A DNA stretch of 55,441 nucleotides from Ignavibacteriota bacterium (GCA_003820375.1 RPQH01000021.1:1-55441), one strand, 5' to 3'; numbered from the stretch's first letter, positions 18,298 to 28,200 are shown. Notes: generated by a model from the letters alone, not told the origin. Numbers and translations: made by a program.

Positions 18298-20655
18298 TTA
18301 AAATCCTTTACCGAACTGGAAGTGGAAAATCCATGACGGGTCTTGTCCGTCAACAACTTTTCTGTCAAATCCGTATCCCAGGTCAAAACCGATTATTCCA
18401 ACTGCAGGAAGCTGGAGCCGTGCTCCAAAACCAACAGACCTTCTCAGGTCAAATAAATCTGATTGCTTAAATGTTGGCCAAACATTTCCTGCTTCTCCAA
18501 ATGCAAGCAGGAATATCGGAATAGGATCCAGTGACAATGCGTATCTTAACTCTACACCGTATTTCATTAAAACTCTTCCGCCTACAGGATTGCCTGATGT
18601 ATTTAAAGGCCCTACTGTTCTGTCATCATATCCTCTTAAAGCAATTGTGTTATAAGCCAATCCGCTGCCGCCCATAAAGAAAAATTCATTTGGCGGGATA
18701 TATCCATCTGATGCAAGACTGCTTACACTTTCCAGCAAGAAGTTTGAATAAAGAACAAACTTGCCGGAGTTTTCAAGCCGGTTAAATGCCTCTGCATTAA
18801 ATGAATGTTTGTGGAAGCTAATGCTTCCAAGTAAATTTGCACCTGCCAGCTCTGAATATAATGACACCCTTGTACCGTACGTTGGAAATATCGGGTTATC
18901 AGTTGAGTTCCTTGAAATTGTTTGCCCTATGCTTAACTGGCTTCTTGTTCCCTCGTCATATAAATCGGCACCGTTTATTACCTGTGTTCTCTGGAATTTC
19001 ACAAACCAATCTCCCCTGAAATAATCATCGGGGAATCTGAAACGTCTTCCTAAACTGACTGTTCCGCCTGTTTCTCTTATTGAATAAGTATAGTTCTGTT
19101 TTGTATCAAATACATTCACTCCAACAGAGGTCGGGGAATCAAACAACCATGGCTCTGTAAATCCAAGGCTGAATGTTCTGTAAGTACCGCTTGAACCGAA
19201 ATCCCACTGTAAGCTTAATATTTGCCCTGCACCGCCATTGAGCGGGTCCGCAATATCAAAATTATTAAATACTAACCCAATACTTCCTGATAAGCCAAAG
19301 CTTTGGCTCCATCCAACCGAAGCATTCAGCTGGTCTGAGGATTTCTCTTCAAGAATATAAACCAGGTCAACCGTACTGTCATTTCTTTGCTGGAAATCAT
19401 AATTTAGACGCTCGGGATTGAAATAGTTAAGAGTAGAAATTTCCCTAAGGCTTCTTATCATTTCAGTTCTGTTGAAGTACTGTCCGGGAAGTGTATAAAG
19501 CTCACGCCTGATTATCTTATCCTGTGTTTTTATATTTCCTGTTATGTTGACCAGACCTATTCTATATTGCCTGTTCTCTGTTATATGTACTTTCAGGTCA
19601 AGCTGATTTTCATTAACAACTACTTCTTCTACATCGGCATTAAAACCAAGATATCCGTTATCAAGATACAAAGCAGCTACATCTGTCTGGTTCTCGTTTC
19701 CCCTTAAATTCTGGTTAAACTTGGTAGCATCGTAAATATCGCCGCGTTTAAAATCAAGTCTTTCAATAAGCGTTGTATCCTTATATATTTTATTGCCTGA
19801 GAATGTAATATTTCTCACCTTGTACTTTATACCTTCATTCACTTTTATCTTGATATCCATATCTTCTTTGGTGGAATTGTATTTAAAATCATCACTTACA
19901 ATCGTTGCATCTTTATAGCCTTTTGAACGGTAATAATCTACTATAAGCTTTTTATCCTTCTCATAGTTTTCACGGTTGAATCTTGCTTTATCCCAGAACT
20001 TCCACCACTGGCTGACTGATGTTTCTTCCATAGCTCCTCTCAGGTCACTTGAAGAAACCTGCTTGTTGCCATCGAAGGTAATACTTCTAACACTGATTTT
20101 ATTGCCTTCTTTTATTTTAACCCTTAACTGTGCATCGTTGTAACTGTTAATAAACTGGTCAACTTTTACTTCTGCCAGCGGGTAACCTTCTTCCACATAT
20201 GCTTTCGTAACATTATATTCAATATCTTTTATGGTTTGTGGAGTAATAACCTGTCCCTGTGACAGGTTTATCTTGCCTTCAAGGTCATTATCGCTGAATT
20301 CGTCATTACCGCTATACTTAATATTATCAAGCTTCGGAAGCTCTTTAACCTTAATTATAAGATAAGCATCAGTGCCAACCTTCTTTTCAACAACAATTTG
20401 TATATCAGAAAATAAGTTGAGGTTCCATAATCTCATTATTGCATCACGTGTATCATCGGAAGGAATACCTATTTCCTGACCTATTTTCAAACCGCTGTTG
20501 GCAATTATTATCTTTGCATCGTAATTCTTATTGCCTTCAGTTGTTAGTGCAGCAATCCGGTAAGTGGAAGGTCCGTCCTGTGAATATAATGTGCTGCATA
20601 CTGCGAAAATGACAGTAATTAAAAAAAATCTTTTTATGATATCTGCAAATTTCAT
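18298..20655 (-). CDS. bamA: Outer-membrane protein assembly factor BamA
   Basis: 785 residues. A signal peptide (cleavage near SLYSQDG) is followed by five POTRA repeats (about 30-430), each with a beta-alpha-alpha-beta-beta plan and phrases such as VRSITFDGNKQVSSSDL and VRNITFSGNKIYKDTTL. The barrel (about 450-785) contains ALRGYDDRTVGPLN, matching the (V/I)RG(F/Y) motif of the lid loop, and ends in FHFQFGKGF. It inserts beta-barrel proteins into the outer membrane. Its start overlaps the stop of uppS by 4 bases, implying coupled translation. Confidence 0.97.
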   Translation of the reverse strand: MKFADIIKRFFLITVIFAVCSTLYSQDGPSTYRIAALTTEGNKNYDAKIIIANSGLKIGQEIGIPSDDTRDAIMRLWNLNLFSDIQIVVEKKVGTDAYLIIKVKELPKLDNIKYSGNDEFSDNDLEGKINLSQGQVITPQTIKDIEYNVTKAYVEEGYPLAEVKVDQFINSYNDAQLRVKIKEGNKISVRSITFDGNKQVSSSDLRGAMEETSVSQWWKFWDKARFNRENYEKDKKLIVDYYRSKGYKDATIVSDDFKYNSTKEDMDIKIKVNEGIKYKVRNITFSGNKIYKDTTLIERLDFKRGDIYDATKFNQNLRGNENQTDVAALYLDNGYLGFNADVEEVVVNENQLDLKVHITENRQYRIGLVNITGNIKTQDKIIRRELYTLPGQYFNRTEMIRSLREISTLNYFNPERLNYDFQQRNDSTVDLVYILEEKSSDQLNASVGWSQSFGLSGSIGLVFNNFDIADPLNGGAGQILSLQWDFGSSGTYRTFSLGFTEPWLFDSPTSVGVNVFDTKQNYTYSIRETGGTVSLGRRFRFPDDYFRGDWFVKFQRTQVINGADLYDEGTRSQLSIGQTISRNSTDNPIFPTYGTRVSLYSELAGANLLGSISFHKHSFNAEAFNRLENSGKFVLYSNFLLESVSSLASDGYIPPNEFFFMGGSGLAYNTIALRGYDDRTVGPLNTSGNPVGGRVLMKYGVELRYALSLDPIPIFLLAFGEAGNVWPTFKQSDLFDLRRSVGFGARLQLPAVGIIGFDLGYGFDRKVVDGQDPSWIFHFQFGKGF

Positions 20656-21437
20656 TTAACTCTTTTTTTATGTTTAATTTGAGTAGTTGTCATTCCAAAT
20701 CTTCTTTCTCTTCCCTGGTATTCCCTGACAGCATCATACAAATGCTCTCTCCTAAATGCAGGCCAATAGTGCTTGTCGAAATATAATTCTGTGTATGCCA
20801 TTTCCCATAACAAAAAATTGCTTATCCTGTAATCTCCGCCGGTTCTTATCAATAAGTCCGGGTCCGGGATTCCTTTTGTCACAAGATGCCTGCCGAATAT
20901 TTTTTCATCAATTTCATCACTTTTAAGCGTTGAACTTTTCACTTCATGTGCGATGCTTCTTACAGCATTCAGTATATCCCATCTGCCGCTGTAGCTTAAA
21001 GCAAGCACAAGTGTCATCAGTTTATTATCTTTTGTCTTTTCAATAGCTTCATTAAGCTCGTGTAAAACTCTGTCGGGCAAAAAGCTCATATCTCCAACAG
21101 CGGTAAGCTTTACGTTATTCTGATGAAGCTTATCAGTTTCGTCTCTTAATGCTTTAATTAAAAGGCGCATAAGAACTGTAACTTCCGATTTGGGTCTCCG
21201 CCAATTTTCTGTAGAAAAAGTGTATAATGTAAGATATTTAATCCCTAATTGACCTGAAGCTTCAACAATATCTCTTACTGAATTAACACCTTCTCTATGT
21301 CCAAAAGTTCTATGCCTGTTCTTCTCCTGAGCCCATCTTCCATTACCATCCATTATTATAGCAACATGCCCGGGAATCTCACCGGTGCTCTTTAGTTGTT
21401 CCTGAATTTTTCTATCCTGGGGGGAAGGTTCTTTCAA
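20652..21437 (-). CDS. uppS: Isoprenyl transferase (undecaprenyl diphosphate synthase)
   Basis: 261 residues. The motif VAIIMDGNGRWA with catalytic Asp30 and the following RxxGHREGV belong to cis-prenyltransferases. Downstream motifs are LTLYTFSTENW(R/K)RP and, near the C-terminus, PDPDLLIRTGGDYRISNFLLW and AYTELYF. The enzyme builds the C55 lipid carrier used for peptidoglycan and O-antigen. It overlaps bamA by 4 bases and leads the envelope cluster uppS-bamA-skp-skp-lpxD-lpxC/fabZ. Confidence 0.96.
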   Translation of the reverse strand: MKEPSPQDRKIQEQLKSTGEIPGHVAIIMDGNGRWAQEKNRHRTFGHREGVNSVRDIVEASGQLGIKYLTLYTFSTENWRRPKSEVTVLMRLLIKALRDETDKLHQNNVKLTAVGDMSFLPDRVLHELNEAIEKTKDNKLMTLVLALSYSGRWDILNAVRSIAHEVKSSTLKSDEIDEKIFGRHLVTKGIPDPDLLIRTGGDYRISNFLLWEMAYTELYFDKHYWPAFRREHLYDAVREYQGRERRFGMTTTQIKHKKRVK

Positions 21438-21552
21438 AATACTTTCAAATCCTTAATTTATTAATCTTTTATAGAATGTTTATAAGTAAAAATTAAAATT
21501 AGTTCTAATATCCTAAAAATGCAATAAATAAATACCTCTTATATAAAGCATG

Positions 21553-22179
21553 TCACTTCAATATCTTATAAGCAATATTTGCCCCAAGTCCGGTAACTGC
21601 AAGCTGTACGATAAACTCAGCCATCGGCTCAAGATATCTTGCATTGGTTAAAGGGCCTGATTCCATTGGCTCAAACCCTATATCAGATATTAGTTTACTT
21701 ACTTTTGACTTTGCATCTTCATTATCGCCGCAATAGAAAACTGTCGGTGTATTAGCGTCAATTTCAATATTACCCCTTTCAAGCACAGGTGAAGCAATTG
21801 TATTTATTGCTTTTACTACATGTGCACCCGGGATTTTCTTCGCTATCTCTTCTGCGGCTGATGTATTAAATCCGATTTTTAAACCTAATATATCTTCAGT
21901 AAGCGGATTAATTATATCTATTATAATTTTACCTGAAAAAGAACCTGTCTTACTTATCACTTCATCTATTGCTTCATAAGGAAATGCAAAAACAATAACT
22001 TCCCCAAAGTCTGCAACATCTTTCAAAGAACCAACTGAAACATTTTCACCTGCTTGAACTGCTATTTCACCGGATTGTTTCAAATCCTTTGATGTAACCA
22101 TAATTTTATGGTTTTTCCTTGCCCATAGCTTTGCAAGGTTGCCTCCCATATTACCGGTGCCGATAATACCTATGTTCAT
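21553..22179 (-). CDS. NADPH-dependent F420 reductase-type oxidoreductase
   Basis: 208 residues. A Rossmann motif GIIGTGNMGG opens the protein, followed by VTSKDLKQ, IVFAFPYEAIDEVI, and DIINPLT. This pattern belongs to the family named after F420-dependent NADP reductase (NADP_F420-binding type), in which most bacterial members act on other substrates. HVVKAINTI and the C-terminal ARYLEPMAEFIVQLAV fit. Function in this organism is unknown. It is 116 bases upstream of uppS and probably forms its own unit. Confidence 0.85.
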   Translation of the reverse strand: MNIGIIGTGNMGGNLAKLWARKNHKIMVTSKDLKQSGEIAVQAGENVSVGSLKDVADFGEVIVFAFPYEAIDEVISKTGSFSGKIIIDIINPLTEDILGLKIGFNTSAAEEIAKKIPGAHVVKAINTIASPVLERGNIEIDANTPTVFYCGDNEDAKSKVSKLISDIGFEPMESGPLTNARYLEPMAEFIVQLAVTGLGANIAYKILK

Positions 22180-22585
22180 ATATTTATGCTTGTTCGAAAT
22201 TGAATTGTAATAAAGAAATGTATAAAATTTCTATAGGCGATTTTGGAATGTTTATTTATTATTGAATTAATACAAATATAAGTATTTATTCAATAAAAAT
22301 AAATCATTTATATTTTATAATTTGTATCGGCAAATGCTTTAAATAATTGTGTTCATGTAATTTACAAAGGGATAATCTCAGATACTCTAAACTTTGCTGG
22401 ATAATTTTACATGTATTTTTAAGCAATATTCAAATTAATCTGATTAATCTTGTGCATCTTGGATATAGATTATATATTTTGACAGGCTTGCGTATAAATA
22501 AAAAATTTCTGCTTTAATATGCAAATATTTATTATTAAAGCAGAAATTCCTTTGACTTTTCAGAACGTAAAGTACTTGTAAAAAC
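22180..22585. other. AT-rich intergenic gap
   Basis: No gene is seen. Apart from the terminator hairpin at 22504-22548, which serves the gene on the right, I see nothing distinctive; the stretch is AT-rich and lacks repeats. Confidence 0.5.
22504..22548 (-). terminator. Rho-independent terminator for the small Cys/His gene cluster
   Basis: A perfect 16-bp inverted repeat (22504-22519 with 22533-22548) with a 13-base loop. On the minus strand the second arm ends in a T-rich tract. It lies 38 bases beyond the stop at 22586 and probably marks the end of the unit that contains the small proteins. Confidence 0.75.
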
Positions 22586-22792
22586 TTATTCTTTCTCCTG
22601 TAAATTCATACATTCTTCGCATAATTCTTCCATATCGGGAGAATAACTGCAAAACCTAACTTCAGGATTATCAATTTGCGGATAGTGGCTGCATCTTTTC
22701 TCCCAATGCCATTTATCATCTTTTCCCGCTCTGATAAAAGGTCCAAATACATCTGCTTGGGTGGCTTTTACGTTTTTTTTGAGCATAAACAT
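22586..22792 (-). CDS. Small Cys/His protein, copy 1 (subfamily A)
   Basis: 68 residues, no signal peptide or membrane segment. It contains FGPFIR (16-21), DKWH (26-29), C34-S-H-Y-P, and ELC-x2-C (C58, C61), plus an extra Cys48. The spacing His29-x4-Cys34-x23-Cys58-x2-Cys61 is identical to that of the four other copies in this window (22985, 23366, 28015, 28318). One His and three Cys suggest a metal-binding knuckle, probably zinc, but this is inference. I do not recognise a named family. It is the last gene before the terminator. Confidence 0.8.
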   Translation of the reverse strand: MFMLKKNVKATQADVFGPFIRAGKDDKWHWEKRCSHYPQIDNPEVRFCSYSPDMEELCEECMNLQEKE

Positions 22793-22984
22793 TGATTAGT
22801 TATCGTTCTTTTTTTAAGTCCAAATTTAATTACAGAGAATTTGTCTAATGTTAAAGAACATTTTGATTTTGACTAAAATTCTCTACCCGAATAAAATAAA
22901 ACCAAATATATTATTTTTATTTTAGAAATGCAATTTTTTAATTGCTATTATTCACTTCATTTTTCTGACGCCTGTACCCGGTTC

Positions 22985-23209
22985 TTATATTGCTTCCATC
23001 GTCAGGCTTTGCAAACTTGCTTTTAGTTCTATAAGCAGGCAGTGCCTGCACAACTCACCTGAGGGTATCAAAGCATGTGACTCATATTCTTCCCTGTTTT
23101 CACCTGCCGGATATTCAGGACATAATTCAAACCAGTGCCATAAATTATCATCACCCTTAATATACTTGATAGGTTCTTCTTCAAACTGAGATGTTGGATT
23201 AGGAATCAT
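22985..23209 (-). CDS. Small Cys/His protein, copy 2 (subfamily B)
   Basis: 74 residues. It has LWHWFELCPEYP (His25, Cys30) and GELCRHCLLIELK (Cys54, Cys57), giving His-x4-Cys-x23-Cys-x2-Cys as in the other copies. Most similar to copy 3: both replace the FGPFIR segment with I-[KR]-[YF]-[IV] and share CP-x-YP and GELCR-x-CLLIELK. The C-terminal helix (KASLQSLTMEAI) is longer than in subfamily A. A GTGAGGTGAG sequence precedes the ATG. The encoded protein is acidic. Function unknown; cytoplasmic from the lack of a signal peptide. Confidence 0.8.
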   Translation of the reverse strand: MIPNPTSQFEEEPIKYIKGDDNLWHWFELCPEYPAGENREEYESHALIPSGELCRHCLLIELKASLQSLTMEAI

Positions 23210-23365
23210 AACTCACCTCACTTTATTTTGAAAAATTATGTAGCAAAAATATAAAATTATTTTATAAAAACAAACCGTACTTCTACTTATATCAAAAGAT
23301 ACAATATCATACTTACCTAATAAAATATTCCGGTTCCTAAAACAGCGTGACAAACATATTCATAC

Positions 23366-23587
23366 TTACGGTCGCTTTAATAAATTCTTTAAGTTTTTTT
23401 TTAGTTCTATCAATAAACAGTATCTGCACAGTTCTCCTTCAGGTACCAGGCCTTCCTTCTCATAAGAAACTTTGAAAAATGAAACCGGATACTTAGGACA
23501 GAAATCGTACCAATGCCAGTTATTGAATTCATCTAAAACAAACCTTATCGGGATATCTTCAGATAAATCCCTGTTTGCCGCTTCCAT
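23366..23587 (-). CDS. Small Cys/His protein, copy 3 (subfamily B)
   Basis: 73 residues aligning with copy 2 without gaps up to residue 65: NWHWYDFCPKYP (His25, Cys30) and GELCRYCLLIELK (Cys54, Cys57). Acidic N-terminus, basic C-terminal tail (KKNLKNLLKRP). It is the first small gene after the LuxR-type regulator, separated from it by 174 bases. The gap is AT-rich and could hold a separate promoter, so co-transcription is not certain. The shared spacing H-x4-C-x23-C-x2-C makes a chance ORF very unlikely. Confidence 0.8.
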   Translation of the reverse strand: MEAANRDLSEDIPIRFVLDEFNNWHWYDFCPKYPVSFFKVSYEKEGLVPEGELCRYCLLIELKKNLKNLLKRP

Positions 23588-23761
23588 TTTCAGTATATTT
23601 TTATATCAATTAAATAATATAACCGAATTAATATACACCGTTTTCGATGGAAAGCAAACAGTATTTATACCTATCGTTAATATATCCGTATTATTTAGAG
23701 ATAACAGGTATTTGTTAGAGGAATAAATCCGATTTTTTACATAAGAATGAAATTGGCTGTT

Positions 23762-24433
23762 TTACAGCTCTATTAAACCTTCCGATATTGCATACCGTGT
23801 AAGCCCTGCAACGCTGTGTATATTAAGTTTGCTCATAATTCTATCCCTGTGGGTTTCGACTGTCCTGACACTGACATTTAAAAGAGATGCGATTTCTTTG
23901 TTGCTGCAGCCTTTGACTATATATAACAGTACTTCATTTTCACGCGGAGTTAATTGCCCTTTAACAAAGGGTTTTTTATTTTTGCGGATTTCACTGGAAT
24001 AAATATCCATCACTTTATCTGATATGTTGCTGCTGAAATAAGATTTGCCGCTGTTAACTGCTTCAATAGCCTTGACCAGTTCACCCGGTTCCGAATCCTT
24101 CAGTACATAGCCGGATGCGCCAAGCCGAATCATTTCAAGTATGTAATTTTTATTTTCATGCATTGTCAAAGCAATAATTTTAGATGAGGGTTGGTGTTCT
24201 CTTAAAATTTTGGTCGCTTCAAGACCGTTCATATCGGGCATGGTAATATCCAGCAATACTACATCGGGATGCAGCTTGGATGCTTTATCTATAGTTTCCC
24301 GTCCGCTGCTGGCTTCTCCGCAGATATTTATGTTGGGAAATTTCTTTAATTCACTTTTTAATCCTGAACGGACTATTGGATGGTCATCAGCAAGAAGAAC
24401 ACTTATTTTCGAGCTTGCGGCATTCTCTTTCAT
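23762..24433 (-). CDS. LuxR/NarL-type response regulator
   Basis: 223 residues. The receiver domain (about 10-128) has acidic pair Asp16/Asp17, phospho-acceptor Asp62 in LLDITMPDMNG, Thr in ALTMHEN and Lys in LKDSEPGE. The C-terminal HTH (about 155-220) reads LTPRENEVLLYI ... SNKEIASLLNVSVRTVETHRDRIMSKL. It overlaps the upstream kinase gene by 4 bases (ATGA), so kinase and regulator are almost certainly partners. It probably controls transcription; the neighbouring small Cys/His genes are candidate targets (inference). Confidence 0.95.
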   Translation of the reverse strand: MKENAASSKISVLLADDHPIVRSGLKSELKKFPNINICGEASSGRETIDKASKLHPDVVLLDITMPDMNGLEATKILREHQPSSKIIALTMHENKNYILEMIRLGASGYVLKDSEPGELVKAIEAVNSGKSYFSSNISDKVMDIYSSEIRKNKKPFVKGQLTPRENEVLLYIVKGCSNKEIASLLNVSVRTVETHRDRIMSKLNIHSVAGLTRYAISEGLIEL

Positions 24434-27400
24434 TTCTTAATAATTTTTGATTTCTTGTATATCGGAATAAAAACCGAAATCTTAGTACCTACTGATGGAA
24501 CAGATGCAATTTCAAATTTTCCTCCAACCGCTTCTGCTCTTTCCTTCATGCTTATTAATCCAAATTTCTTTTTAAAAGTTTTCTGAGTTCTTAATTTTTC
24601 GAAATTAAATCCTGTTCCATTATCCTTCACAACCATCTTCACTGATTGAGTTATATATTTTAAGCTGATAAAAACCCTGGTTGCATGTGCATGCTTTTCG
24701 ATATTTTGAAGTGTTTCCTGTAAAATTCTGTACACTGCAAGCTTTGCATCAGAATTTAATTTATCGTTAAGCTTATCTGATTTCAGTTCAACCTTGACAT
24801 CATTTCTTTCTTTAAATTCATCTATTAATGACTTAACAGTAATATCAATTCCAAGGTCATCAAGCAAACCCGGACGTAAGTTTTTAGATATTCTTCTTAT
24901 TTCATTTATTGTCTTATTAAGCAGGTCTTTTGCTATATTAATATCTTTTAATGTTGTGGTTTTAGTTGACCTTTTCTCTTTTACTGCTGTCTCTGCACTA
25001 TGTATCTTCATCTTAACAGCAGTTAGCATCTGGTTAACACTGTCATGCAGGTCTCTTGCAATTTTCAACCTTTCACTTTCCTGTGCATCAACAAGATGCC
25101 GTGAAAGTATTCTTAATGTTTCTTCTGCATTTTTGCTTTCTTCGATTTGGGCTTCAAGTGTTTCGCTGCTTCTCTCATACATCTTTGCCATTTCTTTATC
25201 GCGTGTCTTTAATTCCTTGTTTATATCTTCCATCATTTTCTTTGAATCAAGAAGCTTGTTTATGCTCCTTCTTAAGTCGTTTATCTCAATGAATGCAATT
25301 ATTACCCCATCAATTTTATTATCCAGTGTTTTATACGGACGTATCCTTATCGAATACCAGTTATCATAGCTATCCTGAACATCGATTTCCTGTTCACTTA
25401 AAGTATCCATCACATGTAAAAGCATCTTTTCGAAATCAGGGATATTAAGTCCAAAATTTATATCGGTAAATTTTCTTCCAATATCACTTGATATTAATTT
25501 CAGAGCACGCTCCGAAACATTTGTATATCTTCTTATCCGTAAATTCATATCCAGCATAACGACTGGTATATTAATACTGCCTAGAAGATTGTTAAGGTCA
25601 TTGTTTAAGCTGACAAGCTGCGAATTTCTGTTTTGAAGCTCGTCGTTTACAGTTTGCAATTCTTCATTGGTAGATTGTAATTCTTCTTTTGCGGTTTCAA
25701 GCTCTTCGTTCGTGCTTTGAAGCTCTTCATTGCTTGATTGTATTTCCTCATTCGCTGCTCTTAATTCTTCATTGGTAACTTCCTGCTGCTCGATTATGGT
25801 ATTTAGCCGTTCTCTTGTATTGGCTAGGTCTTTCTTTAGTACTGCTGCGTATTGTGAGTCACCTTCAGAAAGCTTTTTATTAGCTTTGACATAAGTTTTC
25901 AGGTTAATTGCTTTAGAGCGTTTCACATCCTCAAAAATTACAATTAAGAGCCGGTCATCATCCTGGTTACTGCCGTTCATTGGAACTACAGCCAGGTTCG
26001 CTTCTTTAACTATACCGTCTTGCCTGTAACTAATACCCTCTCTTCTTACTATTCCATTATCCTTTACTGCTTTTCTAACCATTACACGTAAATCCGTTTC
26101 AAGACCTTCTTTTACCATCTTAAGCAAATTATAATTTGCTATTCCCTGCGGAAGATTCAAAAATGTACTAGTTTGACCCCGGAATTGAATTATCTCCATG
26201 TCTTTATTAACTATTACGTGAGCAGGGGCATATTTGGCAGTTATTATTGATTCAGCTTCTTTCTGGAGATCAAATGCATTTAAAATTTTATTGCCGAGTC
26301 TAACTGGTAATGTCAGATTATTGTTGGGGGAGACATTATAATCGCTTAGTGTAAAATCCAATGCATATTTTTCATTGTTACTTATTTTACAGAATATTTT
26401 ATTCTTCTTATCGAATGTTGAAAAAAGTTTTGAATAAACCCCAACGGTTTCGGAAGTACCCAATACAAGGAAACCATCAGAACGAAGTGAGTAATGAAAA
26501 ATAGGCATAACCTTATTTTGCAAAACTTGTCCAAGGTAAATTAAAACATTTCTGCATGTTATCAAATCAATTTTTGAGAATGGCGGATCCTGTACAAGAT
26601 TCTGGCGTGCAAATATGCACATATCACGTATAGGTTTTATTATCTGGTATTTTCCATCTACATGAACAAAATATTTCCTCAATCTTTCCGGGCTTATATC
26701 ATTTTTTATATCTTCGGGGTAAATACCGCTTCTTGCTATTTCTACTCCCGCTTCACTGAGATCTGTTGCAAATATCTGTATCTGATAAGATGAAGCTTTT
26801 GTACCCAGGTACTCAAGCAGAAGAATCGCAATAGAATATGCTTCTTCACCTGTTGAGCATGCAGTTACCCAAATTCTTACCGGTTCATCCTTTTTTCTTT
26901 TATCAAAAATTTGAGGGAAGACATTTTTCTTTATTGCATCGTACACTTCACGGTCACGGAAAAAACTGGTAACATTGATTAACAGGTCATCATAAAGATT
27001 TTTCAGTTCGTCCGGTTTACTTTTAAGCAGTTTTATAAAATCTTTTATGCTGCCAATCTTATTCATAACCATGCGCCTCAATATCCTGCGTTTTATCGTT
27101 GTCGGTTTATAGTTTTTAAAATCTACCCCATAATTATACTTTAAAAGCTGGTAAATTTTATTCACTTCATCTGAAATACCCGGTAATATTTCATAGTCAA
27201 TACCAATCTTTTTAAAACTGGCATCCAGGTTGTTACCAACACGTATAAGTTCTTTTCCAATATTCTCTGCGGTGAGCACATAATCTACAACACCTGCTTT
27301 AATAGCATTATTAGGAATATCAGCAAATTTTGCAGTAAGCGGGTCCTGTGCAAATGTAATTCCACCTTTTGTTTTTATATGTTCCAGCCCCAACACACCA

Positions 27401-27942
27401 TCAGAATCTGTACCTGAAAGCAAAATACCGATTGCATAATAATTATTATCATCAGCCAGGCTTTCCATAAATATATCAATGGGCATAAAAGATTTGTTAT
27501 TTTTAAAACGCTTATTGATGCAGAATTTCCCGTTCTCGATTGTCAGGTAAGTATTGGGTTCAATGGCATAAACTGTATTGGGCTCGGGAGGTTCATTATG
27601 TACAATTGGTTTTACGGGCATTTTTGTTTGACGTGCAAGTATATCAGGCAGGTTGCTTTTAAAATTTGGACTTAGGTGAAGTATAAAAACGAATGCCATA
27701 CCTGTATTTGACGGCAAGGTTTTTATTAATGAACCGAAAGCTTCTATACCCCCTGCTGATGCCCCAATAACTGCAACTGGAAATAATTTAAAATCCGATT
27801 TTACTTGAGGTGCAGGTGACAAGAATGTGTTAACATTATTTTTTACTTTAACTTTATGCGGGTAACCTGGGTTAGAACCGTTATTGCTTTTCCTGCTTTT
27901 TGTATTGTAATTTTTAGACGAACGTCTTGTTATTTTTGACAT
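24430..27942 (-). CDS. CheB-CheR-PAS-histidine kinase hybrid
   Basis: 1170 residues. CheB-type methylesterase at about 54-240 with Ser62 (GASAGG), His89 and Asp181 (SGTDSDG). CheR-type methyltransferase at about 255-520 with TSFFRD, ACSTGEEAYS and CRNVLIYL. A PAS-like domain at about 565-675. A long coiled coil of repeated NEEL(Q/E)(S/T) at about 705-785, a second PAS at 785-895, then HisKA_3 with His966 (ARDLHDSVNQ) and an ATPase domain to the end. The CheB lacks a receiver domain. No chemotaxis receptor is nearby. This class of fusion is known, probably methylating and signalling within its own complex, but the targets are unknown. Confidence 0.93.
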   Translation of the reverse strand: MSKITRRSSKNYNTKSRKSNNGSNPGYPHKVKVKNNVNTFLSPAPQVKSDFKLFPVAVIGASAGGIEAFGSLIKTLPSNTGMAFVFILHLSPNFKSNLPDILARQTKMPVKPIVHNEPPEPNTVYAIEPNTYLTIENGKFCINKRFKNNKSFMPIDIFMESLADDNNYYAIGILLSGTDSDGVLGLEHIKTKGGITFAQDPLTAKFADIPNNAIKAGVVDYVLTAENIGKELIRVGNNLDASFKKIGIDYEILPGISDEVNKIYQLLKYNYGVDFKNYKPTTIKRRILRRMVMNKIGSIKDFIKLLKSKPDELKNLYDDLLINVTSFFRDREVYDAIKKNVFPQIFDKRKKDEPVRIWVTACSTGEEAYSIAILLLEYLGTKASSYQIQIFATDLSEAGVEIARSGIYPEDIKNDISPERLRKYFVHVDGKYQIIKPIRDMCIFARQNLVQDPPFSKIDLITCRNVLIYLGQVLQNKVMPIFHYSLRSDGFLVLGTSETVGVYSKLFSTFDKKNKIFCKISNNEKYALDFTLSDYNVSPNNNLTLPVRLGNKILNAFDLQKEAESIITAKYAPAHVIVNKDMEIIQFRGQTSTFLNLPQGIANYNLLKMVKEGLETDLRVMVRKAVKDNGIVRREGISYRQDGIVKEANLAVVPMNGSNQDDDRLLIVIFEDVKRSKAINLKTYVKANKKLSEGDSQYAAVLKKDLANTRERLNTIIEQQEVTNEELRAANEEIQSSNEELQSTNEELETAKEELQSTNEELQTVNDELQNRNSQLVSLNNDLNNLLGSINIPVVMLDMNLRIRRYTNVSERALKLISSDIGRKFTDINFGLNIPDFEKMLLHVMDTLSEQEIDVQDSYDNWYSIRIRPYKTLDNKIDGVIIAFIEINDLRRSINKLLDSKKMMEDINKELKTRDKEMAKMYERSSETLEAQIEESKNAEETLRILSRHLVDAQESERLKIARDLHDSVNQMLTAVKMKIHSAETAVKEKRSTKTTTLKDINIAKDLLNKTINEIRRISKNLRPGLLDDLGIDITVKSLIDEFKERNDVKVELKSDKLNDKLNSDAKLAVYRILQETLQNIEKHAHATRVFISLKYITQSVKMVVKDNGTGFNFEKLRTQKTFKKKFGLISMKERAEAVGGKFEIASVPSVGTKISVFIPIYKKSKIIKK

Positions 27943-28014
27943 TTAAGTTGAAGTTAAGTATCACATAGCAGTAAAATAACATAAATATATTTATTGTAAT
28001 TATACCTAAATAAC

Positions 28015-28200
28015 TTATTTATTCAATGCTAAACACTCCTTACACAACTCACTTGTATCGGGACTAAAACTTGCAACCCTTATTTCCGGGTTGGCTACTG
28101 CCGGGTATTGAGAGCAAGTTTTGCAGAAATGCCATTTATCTTTTTTATTTGCCCTGATAAATGGACCAAACATTTGCTGTTTTTTGATATCTAACTCCAT
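28015..28200 (-). CDS. Small Cys/His protein, copy 4 (subfamily A)
   Basis: 61 residues from the ATG at 28200, preceded at 10 bases by GAGGGAG; a TTG two codons upstream at 28206 is too close to this site. FGPFIR, DKWHFCKTCSQYP (His24, Cys29) and ELCKEC (Cys53, Cys56) give the same H-x4-C-x23-C-x2-C spacing, with an extra Cys26. Nearest to copy 1 (NPE-[IV]-R and S-[YF]-SPD shared). It lies 72 bases upstream of the hybrid kinase, on the same strand. Confidence 0.8.
   Translation of the reverse strand: MELDIKKQQMFGPFIRANKKDKWHFCKTCSQYPAVANPEIRVASFSPDTSELCKECLALNK

Noticed and set aside
24794..25369. 191-codon plus-strand frame inside the hybrid kinase gene
   Set aside because: It is the complement of a strongly conserved coding region; the product is a Leu/Ser-rich antisense artefact.
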